Shown here piece by piece: positions 8,327 to 19,191 of a stretch of DNA of 64,000 bases. The notes beneath the pieces were generated by a model. The model was not told the DNA's origin. It saw only the letters and a list, made by a program, of their open reading frames with translations, and made no database searches. This stretch comes from Allolobophora icterica (taxonomy: Eukaryota; Annelida; Clitellata; Crassiclitellata; Lumbricidae). The position numbers were made by a program, and so were the translations under genes. Each line of letters starts with the position of its first letter. Position 1 is the stretch's first letter. The DNA lies in NCBI GenBank assembly GCA_963556255.1, contig OY744610.1:64138219-64202218 (forward strand), in the 5' to 3' direction.

Positions 8327-8364
8327 TAGAAACCTATCGTTTGTATACACGCGATAGGTTTCTA
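8327..8364. terminator. Perfect hairpin between SAP and fibre genes
   Basis: Arms of 13 bp at 8327-8339 and 8352-8364 (tagaaacctatcg and its complement) flank a 12-nt loop. It lies exactly between two converging genes, 17 bp from one stop and 9 bp from the other. Confidence 0.65.
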
Positions 8365-8373
8365 CAGTTAAAA

Positions 8374-9417
8374 TTACAGACTTAGTTTAAGGTCGTAAGA
8401 AACCGCCGCTGAAAAGTCTCTAGCTGTTATGGGTGTGGCGATGGACGAATAAACGAATATCTCGAGGTAATCGGTGCTGGTTAGAAAAACTATAGTACTA
8501 CCGGTTGAATTGTTATGCGCAATTCCCGCACCCCCTCCACCTGCAATTTGCATGTGCGACACCCCGTTTTTATACAGGAAGACGTTAGCAAAAGCGGTAT
8601 TACTCGCGCTACAAAATTCTATGTACGTCGTAACGATATAGTATCCGGCTTTACCGGGAGTGAAACGAGTCGGTCCTGTACTGTTATCACTACTATCGGT
8701 ATTGAATCTTACACTATCGAAAGAAACTATTGTGTGAGTTTTAGCGAGTATGGCTTGTTGAGATATAGTGTAAACGCTAAACGCGGGTCCGGTAGCAGTC
8801 GTATCAACATATTTTTTAGTCGCTGCATCGCCATCGCCGCTGGGATCGCGTAGGCCTGTAATGTGCGCGCCATGCATAAAGATGGGCTTATACACATTTA
8901 TTTTAGACTGACCCGTCGACTTAACCATCTCTAAGGCGGTTTCATTATTTATTCCAAAACGAAATCCATCCGTTGATTGTAATGTAATTGGTTGGTTTAA
9001 TCGACCTTCTATTTTATTCGTTGTATTTCCTAACAATATATTAAAAACTTTATTTCCAACTAAATCCTTACATCCTATCGCCCGCTTAAGGTCCCTACCG
9101 ATGCTTATGAATAGGTCGCCAGTCATGGTATCACCGGTTTTAGACACTTTTAGATTATCGTTGGACGGTACATCGGCGCGATTCGTTATCAAATCTATGG
9201 CTTGTCCTCGACTGACAGCCTCATCCATTCCTGCTTCTGAAATGTTCGTCGTAGGTAAACCTCTAATGCTGTGGCCGCTCATTTTTAGATCTCCAGTCGC
9301 CGGGTTTGCTCCATCCATTCGAAGGAAACTTGCATTTACTTGACTAAGCGTAACACCACCAGCAATTATTCTTTGCGTAGATCCTGAATCTGTATGTCCG
9401 AATTTATCTACTGGCAT
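8374..9417 (-). CDS. Fibre-like protein with a C1q/TNF-like head
   Basis: The 347-residue protein begins MPVDKFGHTD and then has a low-complexity shaft with phage tail-fibre style repeats: MDGANPATGDLKMSG, MTGDLFISIG and the module ending GDGDAATKKYVD (about 195-207). The last 130 or so residues (AFSVYTIS onward, with FTPGKAGYYIV and LYKNG) resemble a C1q/TNF-like trimeric jelly roll. A trimeric receptor-binding spike is the likely role, by analogy with adenovirus fibre. Glycine-rich AGGGGAG lies in the head. The start follows a TTTAATAG...AAAAAAACA leader. No break is seen. Confidence 0.72.
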   Translation of the reverse strand: MPVDKFGHTDSGSTQRIIAGGVTLSQVNASFLRMDGANPATGDLKMSGHSIRGLPTTNISEAGMDEAVSRGQAIDLITNRADVPSNDNLKVSKTGDTMTGDLFISIGRDLKRAIGCKDLVGNKVFNILLGNTTNKIEGRLNQPITLQSTDGFRFGINNETALEMVKSTGQSKINVYKPIFMHGAHITGLRDPSGDGDAATKKYVDTTATGPAFSVYTISQQAILAKTHTIVSFDSVRFNTDSSDNSTGPTRFTPGKAGYYIVTTYIEFCSASNTAFANVFLYKNGVSHMQIAGGGGAGIAHNNSTGSTIVFLTSTDYLEIFVYSSIATPITARDFSAAVSYDLKLSL

Positions 9418-9441
9418 TGTTTTTTTAATAGACGATATTAT

Positions 9442-9877
9442 TTAATATAATTCGTTTATAACTTCTTGAAATTTACAACCATTGTTGCACGTTTTCTTCA
9501 GTACATACAAACACAAATGACCGCAAAACACTTCGTTATCCGGCTGTATCCGCTCGCTGTTGTAAAACACCGGGCGCCGTAAATACTTTAATAGTTCGGT
9601 AGGAGGAGGAAGACCATAGCTGTCGAAATAAATTTTATCATTGCCGTTCTTAAAAAAGCTGACCCAGTGCTCTCCTACCCCATTAGAATCGTCTAAATTC
9701 AATATCCCACATTCATTCCGTTTAGGTTTTTTTCGGTAGGGTGTCTCGGAGAAAAACTCCTCTAAAATTCTTGATATTCAACTTCTTCGCAGCATCCGAT
9801 AGTTCAAAATTCGTTAGCGGTTGATTTGGAAGAACTACGCCTTCGACATCGATGTTTTTGACAGTTGTAAAACTCAT
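9442..9877 (-). pseudogene. Adenain-type cysteine protease, frameshifted
   Basis: The 3' part (9442 to about 9720) shows the adenain/Ulp1-like core: GEHWVSFF with the catalytic His, YFDSYGLPPP with the Asp region, and EVFCGHLCLYVL with the catalytic Cys. The 5' part begins at an ATG at 9877 after TATTAAA and encodes about 50 residues typical of the family's N-terminus, then stops at 9722-9724. The two frames meet at a seven-A run (T7 on the plus strand, 9727-9733); one extra base explains the break. Together they give about the usual length. The protease would mature virion proteins; matching cleavage motifs occur in two neighbours. Confidence 0.88.
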
Positions 9878-9898
9878 TTTAATATTCAACTAATACTC

Positions 9899-12800
9899 TT
9901 ATTGATGAAGCGAGTAGTGTCCGTATGCTAAAGTATGTATACCATCTTCCAATATCACTCGTTTGTCATCGTCGGCTGAAAGAGCCACCTTGTTGACTTC
10001 TTCGGTGTAAATGTTGTGATGATACGAGCGTATAACGTTCATTTTCCTTAACTGTTCTCTTCTCGTAAACACACACTCTTTATAATCTTCGTGAGTTATC
10101 GTTTTACTAACCACGTTCTTCTTGACTCCTTTACACTTCTTATGATCTACTCCAGCCATCTTGTACGAGTACAACTTCGACCTCAAACCTACGAATTCTT
10201 CGATCTGTTTTCCTCCCGCTTCATCTTTGAACATGCCGATCACTTTCTTATTCACCCCGATTTCTATACCAGATGGATGATCTTTCGCGTAGTCGCTCGT
10301 GTCGAACCTACTTCTAATGTCAGGAGCTATATCGGTGTAGAAGTCTTCGGTCTTAATTTCATAAGCTAGAGAATCTGTATCCGTAAAAAGTAACTTTGCT
10401 CTATCTCCGTACTTGGCCTTGATGTAATTATAATGAAAGTCGTAAATTAAAGTCTTACTCGAGTCTAAAATACACATTCCTAGATATATAGGCTTGTTAT
10501 AGAACAACTTGGTCTTTTTCATGTGAACGGCGATTAGATTTTCATCGAAAATGGTTCGACCGTCGTAATTTGGTTTCACCGCGAGCTTAATAGCTTCCTT
10601 CTCATCGCATACCAATCGTACATCAACTCGATTCTCGATACATTCCATAGTCTTACCGAAGACGCTATTATTCATCAACTTGAAAAAGTCCTTCTCGAAA
10701 TCGTTAGTAGCTCTCGTTCTCAATTCCGTATTCAGGTTGATATACTTTTTCAGCCAAGCGCTTTCTTCGAATATTAACCCTCGATGTATTTTCGTTATCT
10801 TCAAACCGAGACTTTCGTACAACTTTAGATTACCGTAATGAACTACGTACTTCTTTTTATCGTTTAAACTCGGAATTAGTTTCGTTACATCCGATCCTGT
10901 AGGTTTTATACTCTCAGGAGCTAGAGGGTAATCGTTATGCAGGTGGTGTAGTTCCTTAGGATACTCAAGATCGACTTCTAACACACACCCCACCCCATCT
11001 CGTTCGGTAACGCTTCTCCAATCGTTCAGCTCGTTATCGCTCATCCATTTAAACCCATGAGTTGGTAGAGGTTTGCTCATTGCCCATCCCTACAAGTTAT
11101 TCGCGTCTAAGTAAGGAATGAATACCGAAGGCTGGCTGCGATCAAAATCTTCTCCCATGTACTCGTTGTTCGCTTTCGCGTATCGTTTCGAAATCATGCT
11201 GACTCCCCCTCTTATTCCTTGCTTGATCATCAGTAACATATCGTAGTCGCTCAACAATTCCAACTCTACACCGGTCAACTTTAACGCTGCGTCCCAAGCT
11301 AGTCCGGGTGAAGTGTAATACCACGCGGGATCGAGCCTATAATGTTCGATACACACGTCTCTAAAGTTTTCGAATACATCGGATAATAATAAAACATCCG
11401 AAAGATTATACAAGTCGTGATATTCTCTTAACGTTTTACAACGAAATACCTTCCATACATTTTTGGCGTGCTCGTAATCTTCATCGCTGATGTCTGAATC
11501 GTTCAGTTTAGAATAAAATTTATGCTTCGGAGGCAATTCGGTCTCGTTTAATCTTTCAATGCCGTCAACGTAATCGTACGCGTAAACACCTTTTCTGAGC
11601 AAAAGATCTAACTTCTCGCCTTCGAAGAAATCACCTAGATTCTTACACTGATCTTTACGAAGGTTCTTCGATAACGCGTCGAGACTCGAAGGCATGAATC
11701 TAAAACTATCGATGAAGCGTAATTCGCGCTTGACCGTTATCTCTTTTCCCTCTTTATTTACAAAGTTACCGACTACGATCTCTCGGCTAAACGATATATA
11801 CTTCTCTTCGTTATTCGGAATACAGTTAATTTTCTCACCATTCTCGCCTCTCAGTTTCTTCACGAATAGATGGCTGTCGTATCCGGATAGATTATGGAAT
11901 ACTACAGGGAAAAACTTGGGGATTTTATAGTTCATATTACAAATGTTATGTGCGGCGCCTCTGAATTTACCGCTTAAATGACAGTGATCTCTAACTCGAT
12001 CTTTACCTAACTCTCCCCCACATATATGACAGTTAGTAGCTTCATCGAAACATTTCTTATCGGTTTTGCCGAATATCATATTCTTAGGGAATTTAAACTG
12101 GTTATATATTTCTTTTATATTTTCTACAAGAGAATCTACGAATATCTGAGCGACATCGTCGTCTTCGTTTTCAGCTGTGAACCTCACTGGCTCTTGGGAA
12201 TAAACGCCGTCGTCGTAGCATTTTATGTGATAACAAAACGAGCTGGGTGTATGCTTCTGATATTTATTGGTGTAAGACGTGCTAGGATCGGGTGGGCATG
12301 TATCGATAGGTTTAATAAAAGATTCAAAATCAGCGTAAACGATAAAAGGCACTCTCATCGATTTAAAATAATGTTTAAAACTTAGCATGGTTCCTGGTTC
12401 GGGAAGAACTATTCGTTGGGCGTCTTGCTTCGAACAGTACTCGGTATGCTTATTCAACGATTCTATCGATTCGTAACCGATTAAACATCTTTTACAATAG
12501 TGCATCGAATGTATAGATTTTTCAGTTCGTACCACCATCAATCTATTAAAGTTCTTGATCCAACAATAATGCTTCTTTTCTCCGTCGGAAATAAGCAGTA
12601 GATCTACACATACACCGCTTTCGTGCTTCGATATATATAATGGATATACATCCTTTTCATAACCGAATATGTTAACGCTAACATTATTACGGCGCTCAAA
12701 CTTATTTATTACGTTGGCGTCGGTAGCGACTGGGAATTCAATACCATTCCAATCGAGTTTCTTAGATTGTTCTTTAAGATCTCTAGTGATTCTTTCCTGG

Positions 12801-13798
12801 TTTTTATCAATAGGGTTCAGCGCTCTAGTAATACACCATTTAAAACATTCTTCGTCGTCGTTTTTCAGGTTAATAATAGCCTTTTTATTAGCTAAATACT
12901 CGGGAAGAGGAATATAGGAACTACCTTTCAATGGCTTATATACCACTGTATCGATATCCAACTTCATAACGGTTTTAAACCGCCAATTACTACCTCTCAT
13001 CTGAAAACTTGCCATGCTCTCCTTAATTTTATCCACTGCGTTGCTATATATTTCACACACGTCGGTTGCGTCTAAAATGATATCGGTCTTTGATTTAAAA
13101 TTAGGCTCGGCTTCGACTTCTTCCCCGGATTTAATATCTACTTTCTTCATTACGCAATTAAGATTGAATTGAACTTTTACCCCACGATTTTTCGCTAACA
13201 GACTGACTACCTGCGGTCTTACGGTGTTGAGAAAAGACGTGACGTCGATTCCACCAGTTCCTTCGATCGTGTATCGCTTAGTAAAACCCTTAATAGCTTT
13301 TGCGGTCTCTCGGATTTCGAACTTGTTTTTATTAATTTTACTGAAAATACTCGAAACCCTCGACTTCAACGATTCCAATCTTTCATTCACGGTTTTCTTT
13401 TCATTTGGAGGAATGGAACTAACCCACCGATCCGCAAAAGAATTAATAACAGACCTAACCTTAGTCTTCATCTCATTCCAAACATTACTAACAGAAGATT
13501 TCCAAGTATCAGACGGAGGCGTATACTTACCTGGAACAAGCGTTGGAACTTTAATGTCTGGAACTGGAGCGTCTAACGGATTGATCGCAGGCCTAGGCGA
13601 CATTAATGCTATGAGTTCCGCTTTTCGCAGTCTCGAATAACCAACCACACCTCTCTCTCGTGCTATATTTTGTAGTTCTTTGACGGTCTTCGTCGAATAG
13701 TCCATTTTATTAAGGACATTTATTCCTTTAGGTGATTTCTTGAAATCAGTTCGAGTATCCATTTTATTATAGACATTCATGCCTTTAAGCCCTTTCAT
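9899..13798 (-). pseudogene. Protein-primed DNA polymerase B with an in-frame TAG in motif A
   Basis: One frame of about 1,300 codons is broken by TAG at 11090-11092 (codon 903). Before it lie a SAP-like motif (about 34-66), a C2H2-like finger (435-455), exonuclease motifs DFE (490-492), NLSGYD (636-641) and YxxxD (797-801), an HNH-like Cys/His cluster (590-620) and the DANNL of motif A. After it come motif B (KLMNNSVFGK) and motif C (TDTDS). Family members carry Tyr at the stop position, so TAT/TAC to TAG is likely. The start is uncertain: ATGs at 13798, 13762 and 13705 are in frame, and the last two follow AATAAA. It would replicate the element. Confidence 0.96.
13703..13798 (-). promoter_or_regulatory. 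Duplicated start region of the polymerase gene
   Basis: Two related blocks about 57 bp apart each contain AATAAAATGGA with a preceding AATGTC. Both give in-frame starts (13762 and 13705). The 13705 start sits directly before the SAP motif and could be the ancestral one. Confidence 0.5.
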
Positions 13799-13812
13799 AA
13801 ACTAGATTGATA

Positions 13813-13863
13813 GAAACTACTGGAAATTCCCAACCAACGTAATCGGGAATTTCCAATAGTTTC
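13813..13863. other. Long inverted repeat outside the polymerase gene
   Basis: Arms of 19 bp (13813-13831 and 13845-13863) with one mismatch and a 13-nt spacer. It lies upstream of the polymerase start, where no converging gene exists, so it may belong to the element's terminal region. It begins gaaac like the hairpin at 8327. Confidence 0.6.
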
Positions 13864-13924
13864 GATGACTCATACGATGGTCGTGACGTCACGTGGTTAT
13901 TGCGTGGTTGAGCCAGACTATCGG

Positions 13925-14040
13925 ATTTACAACTACTCACGTACTCCTCACTGCTCGTACTCTGGCAGTGCCAGTCCGAAGCCTGTAGAAAAGAGGAGGG
14001 CAACGCTATTCATCTTTATTGTGACACAGTGTCGTTAAGC
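13925..14040 (+). repeat. Repeat family E, copy 1
   Basis: Consensus: a ctcgtactctggcagtgcc start, then agtcccaagcctggagaaag, then gaggagggcgacgctaatca, then tgacacagtgtcgttaaaca. At least eight copies occur in the window, seven on the plus strand. The nature is unknown; it may be the end of a larger transposon. This copy marks host DNA right of the Polinton. Confidence 0.8.
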
Positions 14041-14069
14041 AGCATCTAACCAACCATCCGTCACTACCC

Positions 14070-14160
14070 TACATATGGTAGTGCCAGTCCCAAGTCAGGA
14101 AAAAGTAGGAGGGCGACGCTAATCAACTTTGCTATGACACAGTGTCGTTAAACAGCACCT
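14070..14160 (+). repeat. Repeat family E, copy 2
   Basis: Same family as at 13925; a tatggtagtgccagtcccaa variant directly follows copy 1 in tandem. Confidence 0.8.
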
Positions 14161-14162
14161 AA

Positions 14163-14670
14163 TCGATATATTCAGCTGTAAAATGCGGAAATAATTATTA
14201 TCTGTCGACGGCCTTTGTTTCCATAAGACGTCGTTGAACTGTCTCTTACTGTCAAAAACCCAATATTGCCCTTCAAGTTGACATATAATATTAAACTAAA
14301 GTAATATCTGCTTGAACGCTCTGGTGGACACGCGATGTCGTTCAACAACACTGATTGCATTTCATAAACTTCGAATTTACTTAAACACCTTTAAACAGTA
14401 TTTACAACACGTATAAAGCAGTCGCCTTTTCAACGGGTATTGTTTTCTTCCATTTTCTCCAGTTATCGTTGTTTTCAGTGGACATGTAATATTAATTGAT
14501 TTTCCCGACATCTTGTGTCTTCCTTGACGTCGACTTTTTTTGACGAACCCTTGTAATCAAGTGCAAAGTGCAAACTATAACTGAACTAATAAAAGTTTCT
14601 ATATAACGACGCTGCGTCGTTGATAAAAGTCTCCTTTATTCATGCTCGAGGCTGGAACTACCACAGAACA
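14163..14670 (+). repeat. Repeat family D, copy 1
   Basis: This stretch aligns over its whole length with 22684-23205, sharing blocks such as ttgacatataatattaa and cccgacatcttgtgtcttcc. No coding capacity is seen. 14670-15577 holds an inverted version of the gtcaacggc core unit near 14720 and 14870 and otherwise nothing I can name. Confidence 0.75.
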
Positions 14671-15577
14671 GGAATGGATGGATCGGGAGTTTAAGGACAT
14701 TTCATGACAACAAAGGCCGTTGACAGAAATTGTTGTGAACAGTTCACGCTGTTTGTATGGTATAATGTGAAACCTCGCTTCTGCTTTCTCTTTAAAAGGT
14801 GTAATATCACACTTGCAAGAGGTGTCTAATTTTATTTTGAAGGATCCAGAGTTTAACGACATCTTATAGCAACACACGGTGTTGACTTCGACAGAAATCA
14901 TCTTGGCATATTACAGCTCTTGAACAGTTTCACCGTTCCTATGGCATAATCAGTTTAGCCACACAAGTTTAAGATGTAAACCCAGATTTTCTTCGAAAAA
15001 ACCCAGAAATACCGAGATTATATAAACACAATTTCATTAGCACTCCAAAAGGCCCTATTAGTTATAAGATATTTCAACATTGTATAATCGAAACATACTT
15101 ATTTCAGTTACATTAATAACAAGTCTTGTTATAGATATTCCTCAAATAAGTGGAACCAAATATAAAATATTAGTTCTGACTACTGACTTGTTATTGTTGA
15201 AATTTGTCATTTGTCAAAGTTGCCAGCGAGTCGACAACTTCTGCTTCGTCAAGATCATAAGCATAAATTGACAACGTAATATCTTGATTGTGGAGTTTCA
15301 AAATATTTGCATATCTCTGCCGAACAACGTCCTTCACGCATATTTTCAAGCGCGCTTTTACTAGGATTAAACTTTTCACAAACTCCATCTTTAGCATAGC
15401 ATAACATAGTTCTTTATTGGATCTTATCACGTGTCAATCAGAACAGTAAATAGCAAATCGAAATATAAGATGCAAGTGATGACTGAATTTAAATAACATC
15501 AATACACGTGACAGTTAGATGGTATATTATTGGGAGTTCCAGAAAAGAAATTTAGCAACTGCTTTGTTGGTTAGTAC

Positions 15578-15753
15578 CAGTGCTCGAAATGGACCGGAAC
15601 GCACCGGAACGCCGTTCCGGTTCGTCAAATGAATTAGCGTTCCGTTCCGGTTCGTCAAATGAAATATTGTGGAAAATACTATGAAATTAACGTGAATGCT
15701 CCCATATCTTTGACTAGCGTTCCGTTTCGTAAAATTTTCAATTTCGAGCACTG
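15578..15753. mobile_element. hAT-type MITE, 176 bp
   Basis: Ends are inverted (cagtgctcgaaat at the left, its near complement at the right) and an exact 8-bp duplication gttagtac flanks it (15570-15577 and 15754-15761). The interior repeats cgttccg-rich blocks. No transposase. Confidence 0.88.
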
Positions 15754-15909
15754 GTTAGTACTTGATTGGCAACTGTTTCACACAGAAGCTGGATGGTTTG
15801 TTTAGTTTTAACTGAGCTAACCTTCGAACGCACGAAAGGAGTGAGGTAGTGCCATAAGCGAGCACATGAGGTCAGAAAAAAAAACAAATTACTTCTCATT
15901 ATTAGCGTA

Positions 15910-16200
15910 TGTTACTTGTTGTAGTCCCAACCAGAATGCGCGTTGATTCTCGTCCACCAGAGTTCCAAGATCGTTTCGGTACGATGACAGTTCTCGCATT
16001 GATCAGACCGATGATCAAGGACATGGGCGGCGATCCCAGGGGTCGAGGGGGACAAGACCCACACCTTTAATAGTGGGGACACACCATACATCTGTCCCGC
16101 CACATTTTGAGGAAACAGCAAAAACTTTTTTGACCTCTTTTTTGAACAGATTAGTTCAAAAGTTACTCCCCCACCTGTCAAACAAGATCGCCGCCAGTGA
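15910..16200. repeat. Repeat family C, copy 1
   Basis: It shares a diverged 290-bp sequence with 59130-59430, best at the right end (ttagttcaaaagt, then cacctgtcaaacaagatcgc). Type unknown. From 16200 to 17990 only diverged copies of the cacctttaaatcg/gtcaacggc unit (16230, 16760, 16890, 17010, 17310, 17660) are seen. Confidence 0.65.
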
Positions 16201-18061
16201 TTTATAGTACAATTGCAGAGCTCTACTTAAACACCTTTATATCGTTTCTATCCGATGCTATAAAAATAGTCTTCATCTTCGTTCAATTGCTATTAGATTC
16301 AAACTGAGATCTCTTTTATTTTAGAATATATAACATAATTATGATAAAGAAATATGTTTGCATCATTGCCTGTATTTCCATAAACTAGTTTGATTGCATT
16401 AAATGATAAATTCTTGAAAATTTAAAAGTAGAATAAAAGTCTGTTGTCATAATTACATATAAAATTATTGCAAACTTGATTAAGAATCTCGTGTACATTA
16501 TAAATGTTCAATAAGAATCTTTCTCCTAAATTTAAACAAATTTCTTGTGTGATATTTGCTCCAAAACAATGTTTCGCTTGCATCAAAGATCATCTGATTG
16601 CAATACATGTAGAATAAACATTATTAGATTATTACTTTATGCTGTTAAACTATAAATGTTAGTGACATTGTAAAGAACTGCTTTGACACCTTTAGATGGT
16701 GTCTTTTGAACTCTGTAATTTTTTTGTTTTTACTGTATTGTACATAATTTTGAATTGTCGTCAACGGCCTATGTTGTAATATGACGACGTTAATCTTTGG
16801 AATAAAAAATCGCTACTTCCCGTGGCCGTAATACACAAGTTCGTGAAAGTTTCGCTAAACATAAATGAGTTACAGTATAATTGCAGATCTTTACTTAAAC
16901 ACCTTTATATCGTGTCATATTATGTTATATATTATTCATTTTCGTTTAATCTTTACTTGCAAGGCCGCCACAACAACTCCTTGAAAATTGAACAGAAGTC
17001 TTTACCAAAGATGTCAACGGATTAAAGTCAAATTAGATGTCATCTAAATATTTGAATTGTATCTGCAAGCGTTGTAATGTTCAGCGTGTATTGTCTTTAG
17101 TCCAAGGATTGGTCAAACCACAGACTACTCTACTCCATCCACATAATTATCTTTCTCGTCTCTATCAATTACCGGTCGAATGATAGATAACCCAGTCAAT
17201 GACCTTATGTTACCAATTGATCCAAAGATATTCCTTGAGCTCTTGATCCTGACAGCCAAAAGATGTCGTTAAACCGTGAATACTAGTACAATTGTGCAGG
17301 TCTCCTTAGACACCTTTAAATCGGGTCTTTCTGTTGCTATGTGTTCTTCGTTTTTCGTTTAATCTCTAGATAATCCACAACGCACATATTTTTTTCGCGA
17401 CTGTTATCCACCATCGATTTCTGTGAGATCGTAATTGTAAACTAATTGGAAGTTTATGTAGCGCAACTTCCGTTTAGTTAAATATCCTAAGAAGCATATG
17501 TATGGTAGAAACTAATTTATGTCTCTCATTTATCCTCCTTCCTCTTTATCTTCCTACTATATACTCCTGTGTTGTAATCTTCCTCTATTCTCTCCCATTA
17601 AACTTTTGTTTCCGTTACAGTAGCGACCAACTGTATAGTTTTAAGGCAACGTAATTTGCATTGTTTAACGACATCTTTTGGATGCATTCGTCGTTAACTT
17701 CGACCTCACGAGATCGCGTGTTTTCTCATACGCACATGGATAACAAACGAGTTATTTATAGCAAATAAATATACGATTTAAAGGTGTTTAAAAGTAGAAC
17801 TTTATAATTGCACCAATATTTGAGTTCTAACGATATTTTATTGCGGCCATGAATATAGAATGGAATAAGAAAATGTTTTATTGGAACCAATTGCAAACTG
17901 CATTTTGGCGTAGGGCAACTTAAACGTCTTTATAAATCTAATAATATGAATGTTGTTGACGTGGACATTGCCCTACTTATTCGTTGAGAATTTTAGATGA
18001 CGCATGGAGAGCAAAAAGGCCGTTGACGTCGGCAGAAATTATTTTGAACAGTTCTCACTCT

Positions 18062-18285
18062 TGGTATGTATGTATTTGTGTATGTATCGATGTATGTATT
18101 TAAGAAAGAAAGTATGTATGTATATATATATACATATATACATATATATACATATATATATATACACATATATATACATATATACATATATATCGATGTA
18201 TGTATGTATGTATGTATGTATGTATGTATGTATGTATGTATGTATGTATGTATGTATGTATGTATGTGTGTATGTATGTATGTCT
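18062..18285. repeat. tatg/ta microsatellite
   Basis: A tatgtatg array with an internal ta-rich section. It follows a minus-oriented gtcaacggc core unit at 18015. Confidence 0.95.
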
Positions 18286-18704
18286 CACCCTGCCAACCCT
18301 TTGGGCTTATGCCAATATACAAGAAGACTGTGAACGATAATTTTAACGATTACCATGTATTTTAGAGCATCAAAACCTCCTTCAAATGTGTATTTGGTAG
18401 CCGTGTCAACATCCGCATTACTACGACATTGATACACGATGTAGTAATCGTTAACTCTAAATTTCTACAGCGCTACACTAAGGCTAAGCGCTGTATGCCA
18501 TCTAACTCACGTACGCTGAGCTTATTCACAAGCGCTGATTAGGTCAATTTCTAAAGCTATACTATATTTGGAATTCATTTGTCCGACTGTTTTGTATAAG
18601 AATTCGTGTTGAAGGAAATCGTCTAATAAGGAGGATCTGGTGTAGTAGTCAGCAATCGTTATCGCAGCTCGGATATTTCTAACGTGTTGCCTAAGTTGCA
18701 ATGT

Positions 18705-18755
<51 letters not shown>

Positions 18756-19191
18756 TATTTTTATTGCAACCAAATTCACACAAAAGCAACAAAGGTGAAA
18801 TCTAAGTTTAAAAAAAATCATGGCAACAAAGGGAGGCCCAGAAGAGAGGAAGATCCCGCTAATTAGGGTCCCCATAATAATAATTCACCAAAATAATTTT
18901 CCAAGATGGCCACGCAGAGAAAGAATTTCACCAGGTGACAAGAATAACAAATTGACAGAATTCAAAATACAAAACAGAAAGGACTATAAGATGCACTTGA
19001 TGTAAACAAAAACAAGTGACCAAGCAATCTTAACTACAACCTTAACTATTCTTAAATACGTGCGATAATATGCGATAATATGCTCATAACACTAACTCTA
19101 TCTGATTAGGATGATGCAAGCAGGAAAGCGCGTAATCTTCTTTTAAAGGTCTGTAGATTATTTGATAAGCAGATTTCCCTTGGTACTGAAT

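Larger units (their letters stand above)
1..13925. mobile_element. Integrated Polinton/Maverick (adintovirus-like) element, left end cut off
   Basis: The gene set (integrase, packaging ATPase, double jelly-roll capsid protein, penton-like protein, adenain-type protease, protein-primed polymerase B, PLA2 protein, fibre) is that of Polintons/adintoviruses. Genes are tightly packed, often less than 40 bp apart, with AT-rich gaps. The integrase frame runs off the left edge, so the element continues there. The right limit is an estimate: the last element gene begins at 13798, an inverted repeat follows at 13813-13863, and a repeat family seen elsewhere in the window begins near 13925. Four genes carry disabling changes and one region is duplicated, so this copy is probably not autonomous as read. 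Confidence 0.95.

Noticed and set aside
9442..9702. An 86-residue protease gene starting at 9702
   Set aside because: That position is TTG, and coding sequence clearly extends upstream in two frames to an ATG at 9877.
3738..11092. Recoding of TAG as an amino acid in the element
   Set aside because: Only two cases, one intact-looking gene (PLA2) ends in TAG, and simple nonsense mutation explains both.
15191..15430. A 79-residue minus-strand ORF of plausible composition
   Set aside because: No recognisable domain and no splice or promoter support in repeat DNA.
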